Counted from the first letter of the stretch, positions 43,065 to 53,595 are shown. The stretch: DNA of 64,000 nucleotides from Rhodopseudomonas boonkerdii (GCF_021184025.1 NZ_CP036537.1:5106001-5170000); one strand, 5' to 3'. Program-made: numbers and translations. The notes: a model not told the origin generated them from the letters alone.

Positions 43065-43813
43065 TAGAGCACCCCGGCTTCGGTCTTGAGCTTCGACACC
43101 AGTTCGGCGACGTCCTTGACTTTGACGCCGGCCTTGCGGCCTGCCGGTTCGGAGGTCTTGAGGACTTCAAGGCGCGGCGCAACGTCGACGCCGTAACCGT
43201 CGGCGGTCTTCTCGTCGATCGGCTTCTTCTTTGCCTTCATAATGTTCGGCAGCGAGGCGTAGCGCGGCTCGTTGAGACGAAGATCGGTGGTGACGATCGC
43301 CGGCGCCTTGACCTTCACGGTCTGCAGGCCGCCGTCGACTTCACGGGTCACGGTGATGTCGGAGCCCTCGACCACGAGCTTGTTGGCGAAGGTCGCCTGC
43401 GCCCAACCGAGCAACGCGGCCAGCATCTGGCCGGTCTGGTTCGAGTCGTCGTCGATCGCCTGCTTGCCGAGGATGATCAGGCCGGGCTGCTCTTCGTCCG
43501 CGACCTTCTTGAGAATCTTGGCGACGGCGAGCGGCTCGACGGTGCCTTCGACCTTCACGAGGATGCCGCGATCGGCGCCCATGGCGAGGCCGGTGCGCAG
43601 CGTTTCGGTGGCCTGCTGCGGCCCGATGGACACGACAACGACTTCGGTCGCCTTGCCGGCTTCCTTGAGACGGAGGGCTTCCTCGACGGCGATTTCGTCG
43701 AACGGATTCATCGACATCTTGACGTTGGCGAGTTCGACGCCCGATCCGTCGCCCTTGACGCGAACCTTGACGTTGTAATCGACCACCCGCTTGACCGGTA
43801 CCAGAACCTTCAT
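43064..43813 (-). CDS. etfB: Electron transfer flavoprotein beta subunit
   Basis: This 249-residue beta subunit of ETF binds AMP and partners with EtfA. It starts [19 protein letters not shown] and has [34 protein letters not shown] and the recognition-loop region with [12 protein letters not shown]. The ATG at 43813 has GAAAGAGGATCG upstream; the frame extends 29 codons further without similarity. It is the first gene of the etfBA unit. Confidence 0.96.
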   Translation of the reverse strand: MKVLVPVKRVVDYNVKVRVKGDGSGVELANVKMSMNPFDEIAVEEALRLKEAGKATEVVVVSIGPQQATETLRTGLAMGADRGILVKVEGTVEPLAVAKILKKVADEEQPGLIILGKQAIDDDSNQTGQMLAALLGWAQATFANKLVVEGSDITVTREVDGGLQTVKVKAPAIVTTDLRLNEPRYASLPNIMKAKKKPIDEKTADGYGVDVAPRLEVLKTSEPAGRKAGVKVKDVAELVSKLKTEAGVL

Positions 43814-43941
43814 CGATCCTCTTTCGGTTGAATTTTGAATAAGTGCAGCTTTTGAAGCCGGCTTGGCGCGGAACCTAGAGCGCCCGCCAACCGGGGTCAA
43901 CGCGCGTGAACCGAAAATCGAACGGCTCTAGGCGCGGTATT

Positions 43942-44514
43942 TTAACGGTTGGCGCCGGGGATCCAAAGCACGTCCCGGGCGCCATTATCGTTCTCTGCCC
44001 GACTGGCAACAAACAGGAAATCGGACAGCCGGTTCATATACTGGATGCCGGCATCGGAAACCGGTTCATCGGGATTGGCGGCGAGTTCCACCATGATCCG
44101 TTCCGCCCGGCGGCAAACGGTCCGGGCGACGTGGAGATGCGCGGCAGCCGGGCTTCCTCCAGGCAGGATGAACGAGGTGAGCGGCGCCAGGGACTCGTTG
44201 AGCGAGTCGATGTCGCGCTCGAGCCGTTCGACCTGGCTGGCCAGCACCCGCAAGCGTTCGGCCTTGCCCTCGCGCTGGGGAACCGCGAGGTCGGCCCCGA
44301 GATCGAACAGATCGTTCTGGATCAGTCCGAGCATCCGATCGAGCTCCGGCGCGTGGGCGAGATGCAGACGGACGACACCGATGGCGGCGTTGGTCTCGTC
44401 CACCGTGCCATAAGCACTGACGCGCAAATCGTATTTCGGCCGCCGCTCTCCGGTGCCGAGCGCCGTGGTGCCGTCATCGCCGGTGCGGGTGTAGATCTTG
44501 TTGAGAACGACCAT
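43942..44514 (-). CDS. ATP:cob(I)alamin adenosyltransferase, PduO type
   Basis: This 190-residue enzyme makes adenosylcobalamin from cob(I)alamin and ATP. The N-terminal YTRTGDDGTTALGTGERRP (8-26) is the ATP-binding motif of PduO-type transferases, and the helical part has VDETNAAIG, RRAERIMVELA and YMNRLSDFLFVASR. The ATG at 44514 (MVVLNKIY) has an AGGGAAA site upstream. It lies upstream of etfBA on the same strand, a conserved order in these bacteria, perhaps because B12-dependent methylmalonyl-CoA mutase feeds the same acyl-CoA pathways. Confidence 0.92.
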   Translation of the reverse strand: MVVLNKIYTRTGDDGTTALGTGERRPKYDLRVSAYGTVDETNAAIGVVRLHLAHAPELDRMLGLIQNDLFDLGADLAVPQREGKAERLRVLASQVERLERDIDSLNESLAPLTSFILPGGSPAAAHLHVARTVCRRAERIMVELAANPDEPVSDAGIQYMNRLSDFLFVASRAENDNGARDVLWIPGANR

Positions 44515-44524
44515 GGACGTTTCC

Positions 44525-44607
44525 CTATAGGATGGATTGAGCGCAGCGACATCCATCGAAACCGGCACGTCTGGCGATGGGTATCGCTGCGCCCAACCCA
44601 TCCTGCA
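44525..44607. repeat. Palindromic repeat, family E
   Basis: The left part, TAGGATGGATTGAGCGCAGCGA, pairs with the right part, TCGCTGCGCCCAACCCATCCTG. It fills the 103-base gap between the adenosyltransferase and the twin-helix membrane protein genes. Confidence 0.75.
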
Positions 44608-44617
44608 AATTCTACGA

Positions 44618-44812
44618 TCACCGGCCCAATACGAACAGCGTCGCCATCGTGAGCACGATGGCAACGAACTGCAGCAGTACACGCCATCGCATCAGTTGCT
44701 GGGAACGATTCGGCGAGCCCCCACGCATCATGTTGGCGAGGCCAAGCAGCAACACCAGCGCCACGGCGCCGAGCGCGATCGGAAGGATGAATGTCTGAAG
44801 GAACGATCCCAT
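44618..44812 (-). CDS. Twin transmembrane (HIG1-like) small protein
   Basis: This 64-residue membrane protein has two helices (about 8-27 and 42-62) joined by a polar loop with NMMRGGSPNRSQQLMRWRV. The loop motif SQ-x-LMRWR is the hallmark of bacterial HIG1/twin-TM proteins. Mitochondrial relatives stabilise respiratory supercomplexes; the bacterial role is not proven. It stands directly upstream of the adenosyltransferase gene on the same strand, an arrangement seen repeatedly beside etfBA. Confidence 0.85.
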   Translation of the reverse strand: MGSFLQTFILPIALGAVALVLLLGLANMMRGGSPNRSQQLMRWRVLLQFVAIVLTMATLFVLGR

Positions 44813-44891
44813 GGGTTGCTAGATAGCATCGTGGATGGGGTGATGCCATAGGTGCACCCACACCACGCATGCGCAGCGACGCGCGGTCTTT

Positions 44892-45020
44892 CACCTCTCC
44901 CTTAGGGAGAGGTCGATCCGGCGCAGCCGGAGCGGGTGAGGGGTTAGGGACGGCAATTTCGGAGCACAGCCCCTCACCCGCGCGCAAGAGCGCGCGACCT
45001 CTCCCCGGCGGGGAGAGGTG
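44892..45020. repeat. Palindromic repeat, family C, long copy
   Basis: This repeat of about 130 bases starts CACCTCTCCCTTAGGGAGAGGT and ends CCTCTCCCCGGCGGGGAGAGGTG. Between these two hairpins are GGGTGAGGGG and CCCCTCACCC, which also pair, so the whole can fold into one long cruciform. It separates the twin-TM gene from the LysR gene. Confidence 0.85.
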
Positions 45021-45027
45021 AAGAAAC

Positions 45028-45933
45028 TCATGCCTCTTTCCGGTAACGCTCCAGGTTGCTTTGCAGCATTGCCAGCACATCGTCCCGCATCGGATCGCGC
45101 GCGCCGCGAAGCCATGCTGCAGCGAGCGGCAACCGATTCATCGCGGACACTTTGAGCGGCACATAGCAGACGTTCCGCGCCGCCATGCGCTGCGTCCAGC
45201 GCGGTACGATCGCGACGCCGATCTCGGCGGCGACGAGATTGACGATGGTCTGCTTCTCGTCGGCGATCTGGACGACATTTGCATCCAGTCCGGCTTCGGC
45301 GAACAACTTCATTGTCAGATCATGACTGTGCGGCCGCGACCGCCGTTCCGGCACGATCAGAGGTTCATCGGCGATATCGGCAATGGTCAGTCGCTTGCGT
45401 TGACCGAGCGGATGCCGCTCCGACATCGCCACCACGGCGGTCTCGTGAAATAGCGGCATGAAGTCGATGCGCTTGTCCGCGCTGACCGGCGGCCGCACAA
45501 AGGCAAGATCGAGCCGGCCGGAAAGCAATCGCGGCAGCAGGCGGATGGTCTTGTCCTCCACCAACTTGACCGTAACATCGGGATGACGGGCGCGCAGATC
45601 GTGGAGCAGCGCCGGCAACAGTCCCGCAGCGGCGCTGTCGATCGCGCCGACACGAATGGTCGCGGCTCGCTCCCGCACACGCTCGCGGAACGAAACTGCG
45701 AGCAGATCGGCACGATCGAGTAGATCGCGCGCCTGTTTGAGAAAAGCCGTGCCGTCCTCGGTCAGCGCGACGCTGCGCGTGGTTCGCGTCAGAAGCCGCG
45801 TGCCGAGATCGTCCTCGAGCAGGCGGATGTGGCGTCCGAGCGCCGAGGGCATCATCTCGAGACGCTGCGCGGCGCGACCGAAATGCAGCTCGTCGGCCGC
45901 AGTGATGAAGCAGCGGAGCTGATGCAGATCCAT
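45028..45933 (-). CDS. LysR-family transcriptional regulator
   Basis: This 301-residue LysR regulator has a winged helix at 1-60 ([20 protein letters not shown] and [14 protein letters not shown]) and an effector domain from about 92 ([18 protein letters not shown]). The ATG at 45933 has GGGAG upstream; a longer frame to 46023 runs into the promoter. It is divergent from the tartrate dehydrogenase gene and likely controls it; an A/T-rich inverted repeat lies in the gap. Confidence 0.9.
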   Translation of the reverse strand: MDLHQLRCFITAADELHFGRAAQRLEMMPSALGRHIRLLEDDLGTRLLTRTTRSVALTEDGTAFLKQARDLLDRADLLAVSFRERVRERAATIRVGAIDSAAAGLLPALLHDLRARHPDVTVKLVEDKTIRLLPRLLSGRLDLAFVRPPVSADKRIDFMPLFHETAVVAMSERHPLGQRKRLTIADIADEPLIVPERRSRPHSHDLTMKLFAEAGLDANVVQIADEKQTIVNLVAAEIGVAIVPRWTQRMAARNVCYVPLKVSAMNRLPLAAAWLRGARDPMRDDVLAMLQSNLERYRKEA

Positions 45934-45955
45934 AGTAATGTGCTCCCTGCGCTCT

Positions 45956-45978
45956 ATTATATCATATATTTGTATAAT
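45956..45978. promoter_or_regulatory. Candidate LysR operator upstream of tartrate dehydrogenase
   Basis: ATTATA at 45956-45961 and TATAAT at 45973-45978 form a perfect inverted repeat with an 11-base spacer, the classic LysR T-N11-A geometry. The sequence is strikingly A/T-rich for this genome and sits 22 bases upstream of the LysR start and about 75 bases before the dehydrogenase start. Confidence 0.5.
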
Positions 45979-46052
45979 CAAATGTGATTGAGCCGCATCC
46001 GGACGGATTGCAGGGTGGCGCACTTTAATCGTCCACCAGCAGAGACCCCACC

Positions 46053-47126
46053 ATGCGTGAATATTCCATCGCGGCCATTCCGGCCGACGGGATCGGCCCC
46101 GAAGTCATCGCCTCCGGCATCCGCGTGCTGGAAGCCTTGCAGAAGCGCGTGGGCGACGTCGCCTTCAACGTCACCACCTTCGACTGGGGCTCGGACTATT
46201 ACCGCAAGCACGGCGTGATGATGCCGGCCGACGGGCCCGCGCAGCTGAAGAAATTCGACGCGATCTATTTCGGCGCCGTCGGTGCGCCCGATGTGCCCGA
46301 CCACATCACGCTGTGGGGCCTGCGTCTGCCGATCTGCCAGGGTTTCGACCAGTACGCCAATGTGCGCCCGACCAAGATCCTGCCCGGCATCACCTCGCCG
46401 TTGCGGAATGTCGAAGCCGGCGATCTCGACTGGGTGATCGTGCGTGAGAATTCGGAAGGCGAATATGCCGGCTGCGGCGGCCGCGTGCATCGCGGACTGC
46501 CGGAGGAAGTCGGCACCGAGGTCTCGGTGTTCACCCGTGTCGGCGTCCAGCGCATCATGCGCTACGCCTTCAAACTGGCGCAGTCGCGTCCGCGCAAACT
46601 ACTGACCGTCGTCACCAAATCGAATGCCCAGCGCCACGGCATGGTGATGTGGGACGAGATCGCCGATGAAGTCTCCAAGGACTTCCCGGATGTCACCTGG
46701 GACAAGATGCTGGTCGACGCCATGACGGTGCGCATGACGCTGAAGCCGCAAAGCCTCGACACCATCGTCGCGACCAACCTGCACGCGGACATTCTGTCCG
46801 ATCTCGCCGGTGCGCTGGCCGGCAGCCTCGGCGTCGCGCCCACCGCCAATATCGATCCGGAACGCCGCTTCCCTTCGATGTTCGAACCGATCCATGGCTC
46901 GGCCTTCGACATCACCGGCAAGGGCATCGCCAATCCCGTCGCCAGCTTCTGGACCGCCGCACAAATGCTGGATCATCTCGGCGAGAGCGACGCGGCGACG
47001 CGCCTCATGCGTGCCGTGGAGAAAGTCTGCGAAGCCGGCATCATCACGCCGGATGTCGGCGGCAAGGCCACGACCAAGGAAGTCACCGACGCCGTGGTGG
47101 ATGCGATCCACAGTTCAAACGTCTGA
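46053..47126 (+). CDS. Tartrate dehydrogenase/decarboxylase (D-malate dehydrogenase family)
   Basis: This 357-residue NAD-dependent dehydrogenase of the isocitrate/isopropylmalate family is in the tartrate dehydrogenase (TtuC/DmlA) branch. It opens [21 protein letters not shown], has [19 protein letters not shown], the [14 protein letters not shown] motif that marks tartrate dehydrogenases, and the metal/NAD site block [21 protein letters not shown]. These enzymes oxidise D-malate, tartrate or isopropylmalate with decarboxylation. It is divergent from a LysR regulator and followed by a carboxylate-binding protein. Confidence 0.92.
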   Translation: MREYSIAAIPADGIGPEVIASGIRVLEALQKRVGDVAFNVTTFDWGSDYYRKHGVMMPADGPAQLKKFDAIYFGAVGAPDVPDHITLWGLRLPICQGFDQYANVRPTKILPGITSPLRNVEAGDLDWVIVRENSEGEYAGCGGRVHRGLPEEVGTEVSVFTRVGVQRIMRYAFKLAQSRPRKLLTVVTKSNAQRHGMVMWDEIADEVSKDFPDVTWDKMLVDAMTVRMTLKPQSLDTIVATNLHADILSDLAGALAGSLGVAPTANIDPERRFPSMFEPIHGSAFDITGKGIANPVASFWTAAQMLDHLGESDAATRLMRAVEKVCEAGIITPDVGGKATTKEVTDAVVDAIHSSNV

Positions 47127-47201
47127 CGTCATGTCCGATCGCCCCGGCTGGCCGGGGCGATCCTCTTCAATCAAACAAAACCAATATTCCGGGAGGACAT
47201 C

Positions 47202-48170
47202 ATGAAAGCCATCGCCACACTTGCAATCGGCCTCACCTTTGCGAGCACCGCGGCCTTCGCACAGGCCTATCCCAACAAGCCGATCACCATGCTGGTGCCG
47301 TTCGCAGCCGGCGGTGCCACCGACACCGTGGCGCGTGTCACCGCGGCGACCATGTCGAAAATTCTCGGCCAGACCATCATCATCGAAAACGCCACAGGCG
47401 CTGGCGGCACCATCGCCGCGGCGCGCGCCGCGCGCGCCGAGCCCGATGGCTACACGATCCTGATCCATCACATCGGCATTTCCACAGCGGCCACGCTGTA
47501 TCGCAAACTGCCTTACGACACCAAGACCGCCTTCGCGCCGATCGGCCTCGTCACCAATGCGCCGATGACCATCATCGCCCGCCCGAACCTGCCGCCGAAC
47601 ACGCTGGCGGAGCTGATCACCTATATCAAGGCCAACGGCGACAAGATGACGTTCGGCAATGCCGGCCTCGGCGCCGCGTCGCAGCTGTGCGGGCTGATGT
47701 TCATGAACGCCATCGACAAGCAGGTGCTGACGGTGCCGTACAAGGGCAATGGCCCGGTCATGAACGATCTGATCGCCGGCCAGATCGACCTCACCTGCGA
47801 TCAGACCACCAACACTACCGGGCCGATCGGGTCCAAGCTCGTGAAGGCCTATGCCATCACCACCAGGACGCGCCTGTCGTCGATGCCGGATCTGCCGACC
47901 GCAGATGAGGCCGGGCTCAAGGGCTTCGAGGCCGGCGCCTGGCACGGCATCTATGCGCCGAAGGGCACGCCGGACGATGTCGTGCAGAAGCTGGCCAAAA
48001 CGCTGCAGGAGGCGCTGCGCGACCCCGATCTGATCAAACGCTTCAACGACATCAACACCGATCCCGTGCCGCAGGACCAGGCGACGCCGGCGGCGCTGAA
48101 GAAGCAGCTCGACAGCGAGGTGGATCGCTGGGCCCCGATCATCAAGGCGAGCGGGCAATTCGCGGATTGA
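47202..48170 (+). CDS. Bug/TctC-family extracytoplasmic solute-binding protein
   Basis: This 322-residue periplasmic protein has a signal peptide cleaved near residue 20 (TAAFA-QAYP). It has the TctC hallmark opening YPNKPITMLVPFAAGGATD and GGTIAAARAARAEPDGYT. Bug proteins bind carboxylates such as citrate, tartrate, glutarate or nicotinate; many are orphans without membrane partners, as here. A GGGAGG site precedes the ATG. Its place after tartrate dehydrogenase and 75 bases apart suggests uptake or sensing of a hydroxy-dicarboxylate. Confidence 0.9.
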   Translation: MKAIATLAIGLTFASTAAFAQAYPNKPITMLVPFAAGGATDTVARVTAATMSKILGQTIIIENATGAGGTIAAARAARAEPDGYTILIHHIGISTAATLYRKLPYDTKTAFAPIGLVTNAPMTIIARPNLPPNTLAELITYIKANGDKMTFGNAGLGAASQLCGLMFMNAIDKQVLTVPYKGNGPVMNDLIAGQIDLTCDQTTNTTGPIGSKLVKAYAITTRTRLSSMPDLPTADEAGLKGFEAGAWHGIYAPKGTPDDVVQKLAKTLQEALRDPDLIKRFNDINTDPVPQDQATPAALKKQLDSEVDRWAPIIKASGQFAD

Positions 48171-48180
48171 TGCCCAACAG

Positions 48181-48300
48181 CTCATGGTTCGAGATGCGCG
48201 CTGAAGGGCGCGCTCCTCACCATGAGGGACTGAGTACTGCTTCCACATATTCTCCCTCACCCTGAGGAGCTCGCCGCAGGCGAGCATCTCGAAGGGTGGG
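48181..48300. repeat. Interspersed palindromic repeat, family A (rearranged order)
   Basis: The two halves are in swapped order compared with the 18001 copy. CTCATGGTTCGAGATG with CTCCTCACCATGAGG comes first, then CTCACCCTGAGGAGC with CGAGCATCTCGAAGGGTGGG. Each half folds alone, which supports the idea that the element is made of two mobile hairpin units. Confidence 0.8.
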
Positions 48301-48396
48301 CAGCAATGCACGGGTGTCATGACATCCCCGCATCGACAAATTGCTCTATAACCTCCCCCATCTTCGGCCGCTGCGGCCAATCTCCGGGGGACTTCT

Positions 48397-49698
48397 ATGT
48401 CGATAACGACGACTTTCGCGCGCGTGGTCGCGCTGATTGGCGCAGGCGCCGTGTTGTGGCGCCGCGCCCAGGGCGAAACGCCGGCGCCGGCCTGGGGCAA
48501 TGCCCCCGTGGTACCGGAAGCGAAGCCGCAAGGTGCCATCCCCACCCTCAAGATGCCAACTGCCCGCGGCTGGGACCCCGGCCAGAAGCCAACCGTCGCC
48601 CCCGGCCTCAAGGTCAACGCCTTCGCCACCGGCCTCGAGCATCCGCGCTGGATCAGCGTGCTGCCCAACGGCGACGTGCTGATCGCCGAAGCTTCGCAGG
48701 TGTCGACCCGCATCCGCAGCCTGTTCAGCTATGCCATGCAGGCCACCATGCGCCGCGCCAAGGCGCTCGGCGAGAGCGCCAACCGCATCACATTGCTGCG
48801 CGACCAGGACGGCGACGGCGTCGCCGAGGTGCAGCAGCTCTTCATGGAGAATCTCAATCAGCCCTTCGGCATGGCGCTGGTCGGCGACACCTTCTATGTC
48901 GGCAATGTCGATGGCGTCGTGGCCTTTCCGTACACGACGAACGCCGACAGGATCACCGCGCCGGGCAAGAAGCTGACGACCTTCGGCACCGGCGGCCACT
49001 GGACACGCAGCATCCTGCCGAGCCCCGACGGCACCAAGCTCTATATCGGCGTCGGCTCGCTCAGCAACATCGCCGAGAGCGGCATGGAGGTCGAGAACGG
49101 CCGCGCCGCCGTCTATGAACTGGATATCGCAACCGGCGATCACCGCATCTTCGGTGCCGGCCTGCGCAATCCCGTCGGCCTCGCTTTCGAGCCAACCACC
49201 GGTGCACTATGGACCGTGGTGAACGAGCGCGACGGCATCGGCGACGAGACGCCGCCGGATTATCTCACCTCGGTGAAGGATGGCGGCTTCTATGGCTGGC
49301 CCTATTGCTACTGGGGCCAGATCATAGATGACCGCGTACCGCAGGATCCGGCTCTGGTCGCCACCGCGATCAAGCCGGACTACGCGCTGGGCGGCCACAC
49401 CGCCTCGCTCGGCCTCTGCTGGATGCCGGCCGGCACCCTGCCCGGTTTCCCCGACGGCATGGTGATCGGCCAGCACGGCTCGTGGAATCGCAGCAAGCTT
49501 TCCGGCTACAAAGTCGTGTTCGTTCCGTTCGAGAACGGTCGGCCGTCCGGCCCGCCGCGCGACATCCTCTCGGGCTTCCTCGCGCCGGATGAAAAGGTCT
49601 CCTACGGCCGCCCGGTCGGCGTGACACTCGGGCCGGATGGCTCGCTGCTGGTGGCGGATGACGTCGGTGACGTGATCTGGCGGGTAACGGGGGCGTAG
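48397..49698 (+). CDS. Sorbosone dehydrogenase-family beta-propeller protein
   Basis: This 433-residue periplasmic protein is of the PQQ-dependent sugar dehydrogenase/L-sorbosone dehydrogenase family. A short hydrophobic N-terminus (VVALIGAGAVLW) acts as signal or anchor. The propeller shows GLEHPRWISVLPNGDVLIAE, NQPFGMALVGDTFYVGNVDG, GAGLRNPVGLAFEP, FYGWPYCYWG and GMVIGQHGSWNRSKLSGYKV. Most such genes are annotated from fold only, and the substrate sugar or aldehyde is unknown. It is flanked by a repeat on each side and stands alone. Confidence 0.88.
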   Translation: MSITTTFARVVALIGAGAVLWRRAQGETPAPAWGNAPVVPEAKPQGAIPTLKMPTARGWDPGQKPTVAPGLKVNAFATGLEHPRWISVLPNGDVLIAEASQVSTRIRSLFSYAMQATMRRAKALGESANRITLLRDQDGDGVAEVQQLFMENLNQPFGMALVGDTFYVGNVDGVVAFPYTTNADRITAPGKKLTTFGTGGHWTRSILPSPDGTKLYIGVGSLSNIAESGMEVENGRAAVYELDIATGDHRIFGAGLRNPVGLAFEPTTGALWTVVNERDGIGDETPPDYLTSVKDGGFYGWPYCYWGQIIDDRVPQDPALVATAIKPDYALGGHTASLGLCWMPAGTLPGFPDGMVIGQHGSWNRSKLSGYKVVFVPFENGRPSGPPRDILSGFLAPDEKVSYGRPVGVTLGPDGSLLVADDVGDVIWRVTGA

Positions 49699-49718
49699 TG
49701 GCGCCACCTCTTTCTCAC

Positions 49719-49825
49719 TGTCATCGCCCGCGAAAGCGGGCGATCCAGTACACGGCGACATTCGCGATTATCACCGATTTCAGTATCTACTGGATCGCCC
49801 GGTCAAGCCGGGCGACGACAGCGAG
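49719..49825. repeat. Palindromic repeat, family D
   Basis: Outer arms TGTCATCGCCCG and CGGGCGACGACA pair imperfectly. Inner arms are GGGCGATCCAGTA and TACTGGATCGCCCGG, and the centre is A/T-rich. It separates the convergent sorbosone-type and chemoreceptor genes. Confidence 0.8.
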
Positions 49826-49831
49826 TTTGGT

Positions 49832-51847
49832 TTACGCCGCGCGCACCCGCTGCAGGAACTCACCGACCTCGCTCTTCAGCCGTGTGCTGTCTCCCGACAG
49901 CGACTGTGCGGCGAGGAGCACGTGGCCGGACGCCGAGCCCGTCTCGCTGGCGCTGCGCTCGACCTGCGCGATATTGGCGCTGACGTCGACCACCGCCTGT
50001 GCCGCATGCTGGACATTGCGCGAGATTTCCTGCGTCGAAGCGCTCTGCTGTTCTACCGCAGACGCGATGGACGACGCGATCTCCGACATCCGGTTGATGG
50101 TGCCGCCGATCGCCGCGATGGCGCCCACCGAATCCTGCGTCGCCGACTGAATGTCGAAAATCTGCCTGGAGATTTCGTCGGTGGCCTTCGAGGTCTGTGC
50201 CGCCAGAGCCTTCACTTCCGACGCCACCACCGCGAAACCGCGGCCGGCATCGCCCGCGCGGGCCGCCTCGATGGTCGCATTGAGCGCCAGCAGGTTGGTC
50301 TGCGAGGCAATGCCGGAAATGAACTGCACGACATCGCCGATCTTCGAGGCCGCCGCCGCAAGCAGTGCCACGCGATCGTTCATCATCCGCGCCTGGCCGA
50401 CCGCCTCGTCGGCGATCTGCGAGGACTGTTGAACCTGGCGGCCGATCTCGACCACCGAGGCGGCCATCTGCTCGCTCGCCGACGCCACCGATTGCACGCT
50501 GGACGATGTTTCTTCCGATGCCTGCGCGACTTTCAGCGACAAACCCTGCGCATTGCTCGCCGTCTGCGACATCGAGCCTGCCTCGGCCTCGAGCGCCTGG
50601 GACGCCGCCGCCACGAGTTCGATGATGCGGCCAACTTCGCGCTCGAACTGATCCGCCACTTGCTCCATGTCCGCGCGGCGCGTCTCCGCAGCCTCGGCCA
50701 CCTCACGCATCTTGGTGCGCGTATCCTCTTCGGCTTTTTCCCGCGCGACGAGCTTGAAGTTCTCGACCGCCCGCGCCATCCCGCCCATCTCGTCACCGCG
50801 ATTGAGGCCCGGCAACACCACGGTGAAATCGCCTTTCGCCAGCTCCTGCATGGCGCGCGTCATGCCGGTCACCGCATTGGCGATACGCTGACCGAAGATC
50901 GCCGCCAGCAAGCCAATCAGCACCGTTGCACCGGCGATTCCCCAGGTCATGATCCGACGCACCTCGGCGGCACGCAATTCCGCCGCGGTGTAGCGCTCAT
51001 CGGCGGTCTTGATCAGCTCGTCGAGGCCCGGCCGGTTGCGCTGGAATACGGTGGCGAAATCAGCGATCTCGTCATTGAGCAGACTCTGCGTCACCTGATA
51101 GCCGGCAAAACTCTGGCTATAGGCCTTCATCGCCGCTTCGATCTCGCTCTGCACGGTTTCGGGCAATCCGGATTCCGGCAGTGCCTTGGCGAACTGTTCC
51201 TGCCGCTTGTCGAAGTCTTCGCCGAATTTGTCGCCACCGCGCAGCATGAAGTCCTTCTCGTGCCGGCGCATCATCAGCAGCAGATAGGTGAGGCGCGGCA
51301 CCTCCAGGGTGGCAAGCTTCGTCTCGACATCATGCACGGCGGCGCGCAACCGGCCTTGCAGACCGTCGCTCTCCGTCAAACCGAGCTGACGCTGCATCGA
51401 GACGATGTTGTTGAAGCGCGTGCGGTAGATACTCAGTCCTGAGCGCAACGCGCTGTCGCTCTTGGTGTCGTCGACATCCGCCGACTGCTTCATCACGCTT
51501 TCGATGTTGGCAAGACCAGCCAGCAGCGTGTTGACGATCTCCTCGTGCCGCACGACGTTCCTGTCGTCACGCGTGCGCATGAATGCGTTTGCCACCTGAC
51601 CGGCTTCGAGATAACCGGTGGCGAGGCTCGCAACTTCATGGCGCAATTTCAGCGCATGGTCGGACTGCGCCTGCGCCTGCGCATCGAGATAGAGACCTGC
51701 AAGGCAGACCGCCCCGATGGCAACGACGCTGAGCAACCCCAGCAACGCAATCTGCACGCGCAATCCGATCTGCAGCGCGAATTTGCGCGATGACTTGCGA
51801 ATAGGTTGAGAGATATCTGGCATGCGATCCGGTGCGTCGATGGACAT
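49832..51847 (-). CDS. Methyl-accepting chemotaxis protein with HBM-type sensor
   Basis: This chemoreceptor of about 671 residues has a membrane helix near residues 25-50 ([20 protein letters not shown]) and a helical periplasmic sensor of about 250 residues, in the helical-bimodular style. A second helix ([20 protein letters not shown]) is followed by a HAMP domain and the signalling hairpin with [22 protein letters not shown] at its tip. No C-terminal pentapeptide for CheR docking is seen. The start is uncertain: ATGs at 51847 and 51823 and a TTG at 51880 are all open. Confidence 0.88.
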   Translation of the reverse strand: MSIDAPDRMPDISQPIRKSSRKFALQIGLRVQIALLGLLSVVAIGAVCLAGLYLDAQAQAQSDHALKLRHEVASLATGYLEAGQVANAFMRTRDDRNVVRHEEIVNTLLAGLANIESVMKQSADVDDTKSDSALRSGLSIYRTRFNNIVSMQRQLGLTESDGLQGRLRAAVHDVETKLATLEVPRLTYLLLMMRRHEKDFMLRGGDKFGEDFDKRQEQFAKALPESGLPETVQSEIEAAMKAYSQSFAGYQVTQSLLNDEIADFATVFQRNRPGLDELIKTADERYTAAELRAAEVRRIMTWGIAGATVLIGLLAAIFGQRIANAVTGMTRAMQELAKGDFTVVLPGLNRGDEMGGMARAVENFKLVAREKAEEDTRTKMREVAEAAETRRADMEQVADQFEREVGRIIELVAAASQALEAEAGSMSQTASNAQGLSLKVAQASEETSSSVQSVASASEQMAASVVEIGRQVQQSSQIADEAVGQARMMNDRVALLAAAASKIGDVVQFISGIASQTNLLALNATIEAARAGDAGRGFAVVASEVKALAAQTSKATDEISRQIFDIQSATQDSVGAIAAIGGTINRMSEIASSIASAVEQQSASTQEISRNVQHAAQAVVDVSANIAQVERSASETGSASGHVLLAAQSLSGDSTRLKSEVGEFLQRVRAA

Positions 51848-51981
51848 TTCACGCACCGGATAGTCGGAGCTGTCTAACAAGAACTAAACACCGCCGGCGC
51901 AATGCCATCGATGTGCCGGGTTTATTTTGCGCGGAAGCGCGCACATGACATCGCGACGTCACAAGCCCGTAACATACGACC

Positions 51982-53409
51982 TCACCTATCCAGCAACGAC
52001 GCTGCCGCCAGCGGCGGCACGCGCTTATGCCAGTCGGTCGCCGCTTCATGTGCACGGCCGATGCGCAAAGCGAGCGCTTCCTGATACGGACGGCAGACGA
52101 TCTGCAGCGAGGTCGGCAAGGCCTTCGAGGTGAAGCCGATGGGAATGGCGAGACCGCAAAAGCCGATCTGATTGACGAAGCGCGTCAGCGTTGCCGGTGT
52201 CGTCGACTCGTCCACGTCGGCCAGCGGCATCGGCGGCACCTGCGATGTCGGGACCAGAAGCGCATCCGCCGCGCCAAAAGCCTGCAGCATCTCCTGGCGG
52301 TCCGCCTGCGCACGCCAGCGCGCCTCGATATAGGCCTTGGCGTCGATCTTGCCGCTCAGCACACGCGTGCGCACGCCATCGTCCATTTCTGACGCCGGAT
52401 CGTCCGCCACCGCGCCGTGGATCGCGTAGGCTTCGCCCATCATGATCTCTGCCGCCCGCGAAAATTCCGGCAGCGACTTCGGCAGATCGATGGTGACGAT
52501 GGTGGCGCCGAGATTCCGATAGACCTCGATCGCCGCGTCATAGGCGTTGAGAATATCGGGATCCACCGCCTTGCGCTCGCGCGCGTCGATCACCGCCAAT
52601 GTCAGGCCTTTCACGCCCTGTTCGAGCTCGGCGAACGGATCGATCGGCGTGACGTCGAGCGTCGTGGGATCGCGCACGTCCGGCCCCTGCATCGCCTGGA
52701 ACAGCAGCGCCGCGTCGTGCACCGAGCGCGCCAGCGGCCCCACCGTGTCGAGCGACGGCGACAACGGCACGATGCCATGCAGGCTGATGCGGCCCGATGT
52801 CGTCTTCAGGCCGAACAGATTGTTGAAGCCCGCAGGCCCGCGTACGGAGCCGCCGGTATCGGTACCGATGGCGATGGTGGCAAGCCGCGCGGCCACCGCG
52901 ACCGCCGAGCCGTTGCTGGAGCCGCCCGCCGTATGCGGCACCTCGGCATTCCACGGATTACGGGGGGCGCCGAGATGTTGATTGGTGCCCCAGCCACCGA
53001 GCGCGAACTCCACCGTGTGCAGCTTGCCGAGCACGATGGCGCCTCGCGCCTCGAGTTTCTTGACGATGGTCGCCGTCTGCGTCGCCACGCGATCCCTGCG
53101 CGTGGCCGAGCCTGCGGTGCAGACCTTGCCCTCGATCTCGATCAGATCCTTGACGCCGACGGGCACGCCGTCGAGCGCGCCCAGCGGCCTGCCGTCGGCA
53201 TAGCGCTGCGTCGACGCCCGCGCAGCGGCACGCGCCTCATCGGCATAGACATCGATGAACGCATGAACCTTGCCGTTCAGTGCGGCAATGCGCGCAAGAT
53301 AGGCGTCGACCACATCGCCAGGCGTGAAGTTGCCCGCCCTGTATCCGGCGACAAGCTCGCTGGCGGTAAGAAAGCTCAGTTGATCGCGCGCTGCGGCCGA
53401 TTGATCCAT
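51982..53409 (-). CDS. Amidase (amidase-signature family)
   Basis: This 475-residue hydrolase has the Ser-Ser-Lys triad of the amidase signature family: Lys87 (GVKDLIEIEG), Ser164/Ser165 (AGGSSNGSA) and Ser188 (GTDTGGSVRGPA). Relatives hydrolyse amides from indoleacetamide to urea derivatives and also include GatA; the absence of gatB and gatC neighbours and the divergent C-terminus argue against GatA. The ATG at 53409 (MDQSAAARD) has GGGGAA upstream; the frame above it is spurious. It is divergent from the acyl-CoA dehydrogenase gene. Confidence 0.9.
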   Translation of the reverse strand: MDQSAAARDQLSFLTASELVAGYRAGNFTPGDVVDAYLARIAALNGKVHAFIDVYADEARAAARASTQRYADGRPLGALDGVPVGVKDLIEIEGKVCTAGSATRRDRVATQTATIVKKLEARGAIVLGKLHTVEFALGGWGTNQHLGAPRNPWNAEVPHTAGGSSNGSAVAVAARLATIAIGTDTGGSVRGPAGFNNLFGLKTTSGRISLHGIVPLSPSLDTVGPLARSVHDAALLFQAMQGPDVRDPTTLDVTPIDPFAELEQGVKGLTLAVIDARERKAVDPDILNAYDAAIEVYRNLGATIVTIDLPKSLPEFSRAAEIMMGEAYAIHGAVADDPASEMDDGVRTRVLSGKIDAKAYIEARWRAQADRQEMLQAFGAADALLVPTSQVPPMPLADVDESTTPATLTRFVNQIGFCGLAIPIGFTSKALPTSLQIVCRPYQEALALRIGRAHEAATDWHKRVPPLAAASLLDR

Positions 53410-53595
53410 GTCGTGTCGTTCCCCAAATATCCGGCGCTGCATGCTGCCGCGATATGTCGCCGGGTCAAGCGCCTGCAGAACAAAGCTCGCATGACGGAAT
53501 GCAGCCCGTACGGTTGACGCCGCCCATCGTCCCCGACACAACCTCCTTCATGAAGAAGCCGGCCTGACCGGCTCGCAACGACCGAGGACCGCCAC

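Noticed and set aside
49719..49825. Hairpin-rich stretch as CRISPR or integron attC site
   Set aside because: It is a single copy with no spacers, no cas or integrase genes, and it matches a local interspersed repeat style.
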